From: DATIJJ01 sp035478795
GTDB lineage: Bacteria; Pseudomonadota; Gammaproteobacteria; DSM-16500
Direction: 5' to 3'
NCBI GenBank assembly: GCA_035478795.1
Contig: DATIJJ010000046.1
Span: 1 to 15,786, forward strand
Length of the DNA: 15,786 bases
The stretch's first letter is position 1. Every line of letters starts with the position of its first letter. This document shows, piece after piece, positions 1-6,342 of the stretch. Below the pieces are notes generated by a model. That model did no database searches and had not been told where the DNA came from. It saw nothing but the letters and a program-made list of their open reading frames with translations. Position numbers and translations under genes: made by a program.

Positions 1-35
1 ATACTTGTTAATTTCATTGATATCTTGCAGAACCT

Positions 36-63
36 GTGACGCTCCCTGACGGTCGCGGCTCGG
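36..63 (+). repeat. Dispersed 28-nt extragenic repeat, copy A
   Basis: A GC-rich 28-nt element lies 34 bp beyond the nrdB stop codon. It runs from GTGACGCTCC to GCGGCTCGG and is an exact reverse complement of 15707-15734. A third, variant copy starts at 15765. It contains the small palindrome GAC-n-GTC. Its extragenic position, short length and inverted copies resemble REP-type elements. No coding function is visible. Confidence 0.75.
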
Positions 64-97
64 TTACGTTTTTAAAAACAGATCGGACAAGCGTTGC

Positions 98-1174
98 CTA
101 CTCATCCCAACTCAACGCACCACCGGTCTGATACTCTGTCACACGCGTTTCAAAGAAATTCTTTTCCTTGTTCAAATCCATAATCTCACTCATCCACGGA
201 AATGGATTGGTCGCACCCGGAAATTCCGGTGCCAACCCGATCTGCGCACACCGTCGATTCGCGATAAAGTGCAGGTATTCCTTAAACATTTCTGCATTCA
301 TGCTCAAAATACCGCGCGGCATGGTATCGACCGCATAAGTGTATTCAAGCTCAACCCCTTCATGAATCATGCCAATCACTTCGCGCTTGAACGATTCCGT
401 CCACAAATGCGGATTTTCAATTTTAATCTGGTTAATCACATCAATACCAAAATTCAAATGCATCGATTCATCACGCAAAATATATTGAAATTGTTCTGCT
501 GTGCCCGTCATTTTATTGCGTCGTCCCATCGACAAAATTTGCGTGAATCCAACATAGAAAAAGATACCTTCAAAAATCACATAAAATGCAATGAGATCAC
601 GCAACAATCGCTGATCATTTTCCGGTGTGCCAGTGTGAAAATGCGGGTCCCCCAAACTTTGTGTGTAGGGCAGAGACCAGGCCGCCTTTCTCGCAACCGC
701 AGGCAATTCGCGATACATGTTAAACACTTCCGCTTCATCCATCCCAAGACTTTCAATGACGTGTTGATAGGCATGTGTGTGCAACGCTTCTTCGAACGCC
801 TGACGCAATAAATACTGACGACACTCGGGATTCGTAATATGCCGATAAACTGCCAGCACCAGATTATTCGCAACGAGTGAATCCGCTGTTGAAAAAAAGC
901 CGAGATTGCGCATCACTATCATGCGTTCATCATCCGTTAACCCATTCGGATCTTTCCAGAGTGCAATGTCGGCTGACATATTAATTTCATTCGGCATCCA
1001 GTGGTTCGCGCACGCATCCAGATATTTTTGCCACGCCCATTTATATTTAAACGGCACCAGCTGATTCAAATCCGCGCGACAATTGATGATGCGCTTGTCG
1101 TCGACCTGAATGCGCGCTGCACCCATTTGAAGTGTCTCAAGACCGGTTGCGCCACCCATGTTGATTGCTGACAT
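98..1174 (-). CDS. nrdB: Ribonucleoside-diphosphate reductase, class Ia beta subunit (R2)
   Basis: This subunit carries the diiron-tyrosyl radical that the alpha subunit uses to reduce ribonucleoside diphosphates to deoxyribonucleotides in the cytoplasm. The 358-aa protein has the full ligand set by alignment to the E. coli enzyme: D98, E129, H132, E202, E236 and H239. The radical tyrosine is Y136, in the pattern E-x2-H-x3-Y. The C-terminal tail (TEYQTGGALSWDE) is the expected alpha-binding peptide with its conserved Tyr. An AGGAAA Shine-Dalgarno lies just before the ATG. nrdB begins 23 bp after the nrdA stop, so the two form an nrdA-nrdB operon. The sequence around the metal site (TADSL, NNLVLAVYRHITNPE, EEALHTH) recalls the chlamydial class Ic proteins, but here the radical residue is Tyr rather than Phe and the first ligand is Asp. 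Confidence 0.97.
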   Translation of the reverse strand: MSAINMGGATGLETLQMGAARIQVDDKRIINCRADLNQLVPFKYKWAWQKYLDACANHWMPNEINMSADIALWKDPNGLTDDERMIVMRNLGFFSTADSLVANNLVLAVYRHITNPECRQYLLRQAFEEALHTHAYQHVIESLGMDEAEVFNMYRELPAVARKAAWSLPYTQSLGDPHFHTGTPENDQRLLRDLIAFYVIFEGIFFYVGFTQILSMGRRNKMTGTAEQFQYILRDESMHLNFGIDVINQIKIENPHLWTESFKREVIGMIHEGVELEYTYAVDTMPRGILSMNAEMFKEYLHFIANRRCAQIGLAPEFPGATNPFPWMSEIMDLNKEKNFFETRVTEYQTGGALSWDE

Positions 1175-1197
1175 ACGATTTCCTTTTTATCATTCAG

Positions 1198-4029
1198 TTA
1201 TTGACACGCTTCGCACGTCGGATCGGTAATCAGACACGCTTTCGGCGCGCCATCATCCGCTTGTACGGCATTCAGTGTGTGGTTTGTGATCGTGGATTTT
1301 TCCGCATTGGTCGCACCCATGCTGCGCAGATAATACGTTGTCTTTAAACCACGGTCCCATGCAAGACGGTAGAGCGCATCCAGTTTTTTGCCGGACGGTT
1401 CCGCCATGTAAAGATTCAGTGATTGCGCCTGATCAATCCACTTTTGACGACGCGCCGCTGCTTCAACCAGCCACGATGGATCAATTTCAAAAGCCGTTGC
1501 ATAACGCTGTTTTAATTCCGTGGGTATGCGCGTAATTTTCATGACGCTGCCGTTATAATATTTTAAATCATTCACCATGACGTCATCCCACAGATTTAAT
1601 TTTTTCAAATCAGCGACAAGGTAAGGATTAATCACCGTAAATTCACCCGACAAATTCGATTTTACAAATAAATTCTGGTAAGTCGGTTCAATCGATTGCG
1701 ACACACCGGTGATGTTGGCAATCGTTGCGGTCGGTGCAATGGCTAACACATTGGAATTGCGCATGCCGGATTTCACCACGCGTTTGCGTAACGTATCCCA
1801 ATCCATCGTGTGACTGCGATCCAGCGTCAAATATTTTCCGCGCGTTTTGGCCAGCAATTCGATCGAGTCAATCGGGAGAATCCCCTTGCTCCAGAGTGAA
1901 CCTTCAAATGTCGAATAGGCACCGCGTTCTTCAGCGAGCAAACTCGATGCTTCAATCGCATAATAACTGATTTGCTCCATCGTCTGATCAGCAAATTCAA
2001 CGGCTTCTTTTGATGTGTAGGAAATACCGGCTTTGTATAACGCATCCTGAAACGCCATTAAACCGAGACCAATCGGACGGTGTTTCAGGTTGGAATTGCG
2101 CGCCTGCGGGACAGAGTAATAATTCACGTCAATCACGTTATCCAGCATGCGAATGGCTGTCTGAATCGTGCTGCGTAATTTTTTCTGATCCAGTCCCTTT
2201 TCAGCCATATGATTGGTTAAATTAATACTGCCAAGATTACACACCGCAATTTCATCGGGCGACGTATTCAATGTAATTTCAGTACAGAGATTGGAACTGT
2301 GAATCACACCCACATGTTGTTGCGGTGAACGTAAATTGCAAACATCCTTGAACGTTATCCAGGGATGTCCCGTTTCAAACAGCATGCCAAGCATTTTACG
2401 CCAGAGTGAAATAGCGGGCATTTTTTTGAAGTTGTGCAATTCGCCGCGCGCTGCCCTGATTTCATAATGCGTGTAGGCTTTTTCGAATGCTTCACCATAC
2501 AAATCATGCAGATCAGGTACTTCATCGGGTGAAAAGAGTGTCCACTCGCCTTCTTCAATGACGCGTTTCATGAATAAATCCGGAATCCAGTTGGCTGTAT
2601 TCATATCATGCGTGCGACGACGTTCATCGCCTGTGTTTTTACGCAATTCCAGAAACTCTTCAATGTCTTTATGCCAGGTTTCAAGATAGCCGCAAACCGC
2701 ACCTTTACGTTTTCCACCCTGGTTCACTGCAACCGCTGTTGCATTCGCAACACTTAAAAACGGCACGACACCGAGTGATTTGCCATTCGTCCCCTTGATG
2801 CGCGCACCCATGGCACGGACATTGGTCCAGTCATTGCCAAGACCTCCGGCATATTTGGAGAGCAATGCGTTATCTTTTAATGCCGCAAAAATACCATCCA
2901 GATCATCGGGAACAGTCGTTAAATAACAACTGGATAATTGTGGACGCAGTGTGCCGGAATTAAAAAGTGTCGGCGTTGAACTCATGAAATCAAATGTCGA
3001 TAACAGGTTATAAAATTCAATCGCGCGTGCTTCACGATTTTTTTCGTTGAGTGCAAGACCCATCGCAACACGCATGAAGAACATTTGTGGTAATTCGAAA
3101 CGGATTCCGTGACTATGAATAAAATAACGATCGTACAGTGTTTGCAAACCCAGATAATTAAATTGCAAATCACGTTCCGGCTGGATGGCACTGCTGAGTT
3201 TTTTGAGGTCATATTCTTGCAGCACGGGATCGAGTAGTTCCAGTTCCACGCCGCGTTTTAAATAGGCTTGCATGTAAACGTGATACAGCGGCTTCATTTC
3301 GTCAAAGGTGGCACGTTCCCGAACCTTCAGAAAGGAAAGCGCTTCGCCGCGCAAATCATCCAGTAACAGGCGCGCTGCGACAAAACTGTAGTTGGGTTCC
3401 TTTTCGATCATGACGCGTGCTGACATGATGAGTGCCTTGCTGACATCCCGGTGAGGCACCTTGTCAAATAAATTGCGGCGGGTTTCCTGAATAATATGTT
3501 GCGCGGACACATCTGACAGCTGCGCGCAGGCACTGTTTGCAAGCGTAATCAGACGATCGAAATCGAGCGGTACGATGCTGCCATCATCGAGTGTCATGGT
3601 GAGGGCGGGCGGTACGGTCGCGTCTTTCGCCTGTTGTTCCTCGCGGGCTTTTCGTCGTTCCTCACGATAAAGTACATAGGCGCGTGCAACCTTGTGTTCA
3701 CCGGCACGCATTAAAATCAGTTCGACCTGATCCTGAATATCCTCGATATGCAATGCCCCGCCATGTGGAATGCGGCCACCAAAGGTATCCGTCATTTTTT
3801 TGACCAGATTGGCAACGGTTTCATGGATGCGGTTTGAGCCGGCGGCATGGTCACCTTCAACCGCTAAAAAAGCGCGGGTCATGGCGGTATTGATTTTGGT
3901 CGCATCAAATGCGGCGAGCGTGCCATCCCGTCGGATGACTTTTAAACGGCCAGGGGCAGTGGCCGCCATATCCGGATTGGAAATTTTCGTGGCAGCTGTG
4001 TTCTGATGCATCAGGGTTTCTGTTTCCAT
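1198..4029 (-). CDS. nrdA: Ribonucleoside-diphosphate reductase, class Ia alpha subunit (R1) with two ATP cones
   Basis: This is the catalytic subunit of class Ia ribonucleotide reductase, 943 aa. That is much longer than E. coli NrdA (761 aa) and close to the Pseudomonas form. An N-terminal ATP cone (about residues 28-128, LKVIRRDGT...AFDATKI) is followed by a second, degenerate cone (about 142-230), as in Pseudomonas; only the first is expected to sense ATP/dATP. Catalytic residues are visible: C368 and C597 (redox pair), N580, C582 (thiyl radical) and E584 in SNLCTEI, and the radical-transfer tyrosines Y899-Y900. The tail holds the shuttle pair C939/C942 (CEACQ). The start at 4029 is set by a strong GGAGG 5 nt upstream. 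The open frame continues to 4554 but without support, since it crosses the promoter region and pssA. Regulation is probably by NrdR and DnaA through sites at 4120-4225. Confidence 0.97.
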   Translation of the reverse strand: METETLMHQNTAATKISNPDMAATAPGRLKVIRRDGTLAAFDATKINTAMTRAFLAVEGDHAAGSNRIHETVANLVKKMTDTFGGRIPHGGALHIEDIQDQVELILMRAGEHKVARAYVLYREERRKAREEQQAKDATVPPALTMTLDDGSIVPLDFDRLITLANSACAQLSDVSAQHIIQETRRNLFDKVPHRDVSKALIMSARVMIEKEPNYSFVAARLLLDDLRGEALSFLKVRERATFDEMKPLYHVYMQAYLKRGVELELLDPVLQEYDLKKLSSAIQPERDLQFNYLGLQTLYDRYFIHSHGIRFELPQMFFMRVAMGLALNEKNREARAIEFYNLLSTFDFMSSTPTLFNSGTLRPQLSSCYLTTVPDDLDGIFAALKDNALLSKYAGGLGNDWTNVRAMGARIKGTNGKSLGVVPFLSVANATAVAVNQGGKRKGAVCGYLETWHKDIEEFLELRKNTGDERRRTHDMNTANWIPDLFMKRVIEEGEWTLFSPDEVPDLHDLYGEAFEKAYTHYEIRAARGELHNFKKMPAISLWRKMLGMLFETGHPWITFKDVCNLRSPQQHVGVIHSSNLCTEITLNTSPDEIAVCNLGSINLTNHMAEKGLDQKKLRSTIQTAIRMLDNVIDVNYYSVPQARNSNLKHRPIGLGLMAFQDALYKAGISYTSKEAVEFADQTMEQISYYAIEASSLLAEERGAYSTFEGSLWSKGILPIDSIELLAKTRGKYLTLDRSHTMDWDTLRKRVVKSGMRNSNVLAIAPTATIANITGVSQSIEPTYQNLFVKSNLSGEFTVINPYLVADLKKLNLWDDVMVNDLKYYNGSVMKITRIPTELKQRYATAFEIDPSWLVEAAARRQKWIDQAQSLNLYMAEPSGKKLDALYRLAWDRGLKTTYYLRSMGATNAEKSTITNHTLNAVQADDGAPKACLITDPTCEACQ

Positions 4030-4119
4030 AAGCTCCTCCAGAGCGTCGTCAGGGTGGTATTCTTTACATCGTCGCGTTTTGCACAAGGTACTGTATCGTG
4101 TAGAATGGTTCTTATTAAA

Positions 4120-4135
4120 ACACAATATGTAGGGT
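4120..4135. promoter_or_regulatory. NrdR box 1 upstream of nrdA
   Basis: ACACAATATGTAGGGT matches 14 of 16 positions of the NrdR consensus ACACWATATATWGTGT. NrdR is the ATP/dATP-cone repressor of ribonucleotide reductase operons. The position, about 90 bp upstream of the nrdA ATG, is where such operators usually sit. Confidence 0.8.
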
Positions 4136-4149
4136 GTATCGCGGTACTG

Positions 4150-4165
4150 GTATACAAGATAGTGT
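4150..4165. promoter_or_regulatory. Probable NrdR box 2 (half conserved)
   Basis: Its right half (GATAGTGT) matches 7 of 8 consensus bases, but its left half is poor, giving 10 of 16 overall. It starts exactly 30 bp from box 1. NrdR normally binds paired boxes about three helical turns apart, so the spacing supports it more than the sequence does. Confidence 0.5.
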
Positions 4166-4194
4166 ATATTTTCGGCCGTTGCAAGAGAACAAGA

Positions 4195-4225
4195 TGTGGG
4201 TGAGTTGTGGATAAGTTGTGGGTAG
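4195..4225 (-). promoter_or_regulatory. Three 11-bp-phased DnaA boxes upstream of nrdAB
   Basis: Read towards nrdA, the middle site (4206-4214) is the perfect DnaA box TTATCCACA. It is flanked by TCACCCACA (4195-4203) and CTACCCACA (4217-4225), each two mismatches away. The three starts are 4195, 4206 and 4217, so the boxes share orientation and are spaced 11 bp apart. DnaA binding at the nrdAB promoter is known in E. coli. Similar control here is an inference from the sites. Confidence 0.65.
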
Positions 4226-4344
4226 TCGAATATTCGTTTTTTTATATAACAGGATAGATTCAGCTGCGATATTTTTAACGCCTGCGCATGTAAAGCGGTT
4301 CGGATTATTGTAGAATGAACCACCTGAATAGTGGATGTGGATGT

Positions 4345-5097
4345 ATGGAACTGGAACGTAACTTTTTTAATAAACACCGACCGCGCGGTATCTATCTTTT
4401 GCCTAATCTTTTTACAACGGCGGCGTTGTTTTCTGGTTTTTATGCCATTGTGGCCGCGGTGAAAGGGCAGATCGATCAGGCGGCGATGGCTATTTTTATT
4501 GCGATGGTTCTGGATGGACTGGATGGTCGCGTGGCGCGGATGACCAATACGCAAACGGCATTCGGGGCCGAGTATGACAGTTTGTCCGATATGGTCGGGT
4601 TTGCCATTGCACCGGCATTACTGGTTTATATCTGGTCATTGCATACGCTGGGGAAAATCGGCTGGCTGGTGGCTTTTGTCTATGCGGCAGCGACTGCGTT
4701 GCGTCTCGCCCGGTTTAATACCCAGGCGCATGATACCGACAAGCGGTATTTTCAAGGGTTGCCCTGTCCGTCGGCGGCAGCGGTCGTTGCCGGCATGGTC
4801 TGGTGTGCCGACCATTATGCTGTTTCAAGCGTATTTATTGCGATCCCGGCAGCGATTGTGACACTCTCGGTCGCAGCGCTCATGGTCAGCCGCGTGCGTT
4901 ATTACAGTTTCAAACAAATCGATTTTAAGGGGCGCGTGCCCTTTGTGATGGTCGTGGCGCTGGTTGTTATCATTGCCGGTATTGCGATTAATCCGCCACT
5001 TATTTTATTTGCCCTTTTTCTGGGTTTTGCGGCATCCGGGCCCATCATGACGCTTTGGCAATTACGCAAGATGCGTCGCTTCAGGCTTGAAAAGTAA
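4345..5097 (+). CDS. pssA: CDP-diacylglycerol--serine O-phosphatidyltransferase
   Basis: This integral membrane enzyme condenses CDP-diacylglycerol with L-serine to give phosphatidylserine, the precursor of phosphatidylethanolamine. The 250-aa protein carries a complete CDP-alcohol phosphotransferase signature, D57-x2-D60-G61-x2-A64-R65-x8-G74-x3-D78-x3-D82. This is the Bacillus-type enzyme, not the phospholipase-D-like E. coli PssA. Several hydrophobic segments follow, including a long one at about 198-230. The N-terminal RPRGIYLLPNLFTTAALFSGF is typical of the family. I chose the ATG at 4345. An earlier in-frame ATG at 4315 would add ten atypical residues, has no Shine-Dalgarno, and overlaps a possible -10 (TAGAAT). 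The Shine-Dalgarno of the chosen start is weak (GGATGTGG). It is the first gene of a tight operon with the AmpG-like permease, 15 bp downstream. Confidence 0.93.
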   Translation: MELERNFFNKHRPRGIYLLPNLFTTAALFSGFYAIVAAVKGQIDQAAMAIFIAMVLDGLDGRVARMTNTQTAFGAEYDSLSDMVGFAIAPALLVYIWSLHTLGKIGWLVAFVYAAATALRLARFNTQAHDTDKRYFQGLPCPSAAAVVAGMVWCADHYAVSSVFIAIPAAIVTLSVAALMVSRVRYYSFKQIDFKGRVPFVMVVALVVIIAGIAINPPLILFALFLGFAASGPIMTLWQLRKMRRFRLEK

Positions 5098-5100
5098 AAC

Positions 5101-5105
5101 AGGAG
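5101..5105 (+). promoter_or_regulatory. Shine-Dalgarno that sets an ATT start
   Basis: AGGAG lies 3 bp after the pssA stop, and seven bases separate it from ATT at 5113. No ATG or GTG exists in frame between the pssA-side stop (5095) and the first conserved transporter residues. Confidence 0.7.
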
Positions 5106-5112
5106 CGTTCCT

Positions 5113-6342
5113 ATTACGTTAAAAAATTCACACATCGGAGCAGTCGCCTTTCTCGGGTTTTCATCCGGGCTGCCGCTCGCGCTCACCACGTCGACCTTGC
5201 AAGCCTGGTTTACGCAAGCGGGTGTGAGTCTCATCCTGATCGGGGCGTTATCCCTGATCGGTGTGCCTTATGCCTTAAAATTTCTCTGGTCGCCCCTGAT
5301 GGATAAAGTCATTCCGCCTTTTTGGGGAAGAAGACGCGGCTGGATCGGTATTTCACAGATCGGTCTGGTACTCGGTCTTCTGGTTCTGGCTCATCTCAAT
5401 CCGTCACTTCAGGCGGGTCTCATGGGAAAACTGGCTCTTCTCATCGCTTTTCTGTCTGCCTCGCAGGACATTGCGATCGATGCCTATCGAACGGATATTC
5501 TTGCACCCGCCGAGCGCAATTATGGTCTCGCTTTTTTTATTTTTACGGCACGTGTTTCGATTATTGTGTCAGGCGGGCTTGCGCTGGTGCTCGCTGATCA
5601 TATCGGCTGGAAAGCGACTTACCAGCTGATGGCTATTTTTATGATGCTATCGGTTGTGGTGACTTTTTTTGCGCCGGATATTCCGGATCACATCAAACCA
5701 CCCGCGAGTTTTAAGGCGGCTCTAATGGAACCTTTCAAGGATTTGTTCAGCCGCGAGGCTATTTTTTTGATTGTGCCCTTCCTTATTTTATATAAATTTG
5801 GCGATGCGCTGGCGCTGCAACTCATGAGTACGTTTTTGTTACGCGGTCTTCAATTCAGTTTGACGGATGTCGGTATTGCCTATAAAACCGTCGGGTTTGC
5901 GGCGAGCGTCATGGGTGCTTTTGCAGGCGGTGCTCTTCTCTCCCGCCTCGGTCTTTTTCGTGCATTATTATTGTTTGGACTTGCCCAGGCCTTTTCCAAT
6001 TTGTTATTCATGCTGCTTGCGATCACGGGTAAAAATTACGGGATGATGATTTCCTCGATGTTTCTTGAAAATTTTTTCACCGGGATGAGCACGACAGCCC
6101 TTCTGGTTTTTGTGACGGCATTATGTAACCAAAAATACAGTGCAACGCAATTTGCCTGTCTTTCGGCACTTTTTTCCATCGGCCGGATTTTTTTGGGGCC
6201 GCTCGCTGCCATCATGGTGCAGGAGCTCGGCTGGGCCAATTTTTATGGTTGTACTTTTTTGATTTGTTTTCCCGCACTTATTTTATTGGCATTCATGCGT
6301 ACCAGGATAACATTCCATGTTGAAGCGACTGCGAGATCCTAA
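5113..6342 (+). CDS. ampG: AmpG-like muropeptide MFS permease, probable ATT start
   Basis: This inner-membrane permease of the major facilitator superfamily is expected to import anhydromuropeptides released during peptidoglycan turnover, for recycling. The 409-aa protein has the AmpG hallmarks: an N-terminal GFSSGLPLAL...STLQAWFTQAGVS, then K56-FLWSPLMD64 and G72-RRRGW, with many hydrophobic helices to the end. The first standard start in frame is TTG at 5197, but it falls inside the conserved first segment and would delete transmembrane helix 1. Reading back, homologous sequence runs without a stop to ATT at 5113, preceded by AGGAG at ideal spacing. I therefore call ATT the start; a sequencing error in an ATG is the alternative. 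The 3' end overlaps the channel gene by 26 bp, suggesting translational coupling. Confidence 0.85.
   Translation: MTLKNSHIGAVAFLGFSSGLPLALTTSTLQAWFTQAGVSLILIGALSLIGVPYALKFLWSPLMDKVIPPFWGRRRGWIGISQIGLVLGLLVLAHLNPSLQAGLMGKLALLIAFLSASQDIAIDAYRTDILAPAERNYGLAFFIFTARVSIIVSGGLALVLADHIGWKATYQLMAIFMMLSVVVTFFAPDIPDHIKPPASFKAALMEPFKDLFSREAIFLIVPFLILYKFGDALALQLMSTFLLRGLQFSLTDVGIAYKTVGFAASVMGAFAGGALLSRLGLFRALLLFGLAQAFSNLLFMLLAITGKNYGMMISSMFLENFFTGMSTTALLVFVTALCNQKYSATQFACLSALFSIGRIFLGPLAAIMVQELGWANFYGCTFLICFPALILLAFMRTRITFHVEATARS

Larger units (their letters stand above)
4030..4344. other. nrdA/pssA divergent control region
   Basis: This 315-bp gap between the nrdA start (minus strand) and the pssA start (plus strand) contains no credible gene. 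From the nrdA side it holds the nrdA Shine-Dalgarno (4035-4039), two NrdR-box-like sites (4120-4165), three phased DnaA-box-like sites (4195-4225), a perfect 10-bp palindrome CGAATATTCG (4227-4236), an AT-rich stretch, and a possible pssA -10 (TAGAAT, 4311-4316). I could not find a convincing -35/-10 pair for nrdA. Confidence 0.7.

Noticed and set aside
68..79. Palindrome GTTTTTAAAAAC as the nrdB terminator
   Set aside because: It is a pure A/T stem with no loop and no GC stem, so not a typical intrinsic terminator.
269..811. 180-aa plus-strand reading frame inside nrdB
   Set aside because: Antisense shadow of nrdB with no recognisable domain or ribosome site.
4227..4236. Perfect palindrome CGAATATTCG as a LexA or other operator
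   Set aside because: It does not match any operator I know; ten bases can occur by chance in an AT-rich region.
4195..4250. DnaA boxes plus AT-rich DNA as a replication origin
   Set aside because: There are only three boxes, with no dnaA, dnaN or gidA nearby and no AT-rich 13-mer series. Control of nrdAB explains them better.
4030..4554. 175-residue N-terminal extension of the nrdA reading frame
   Set aside because: It crosses the NrdR/DnaA sites and the start of pssA, has no resemblance to NrdA, and a strong Shine-Dalgarno sits at 4035-4039 before ATG 4029.
5197..6342. AmpG-like gene starting at TTG 5197
   Set aside because: This would remove the conserved first segment (GFSSGLPLALTTST) and there is no Shine-Dalgarno before it.
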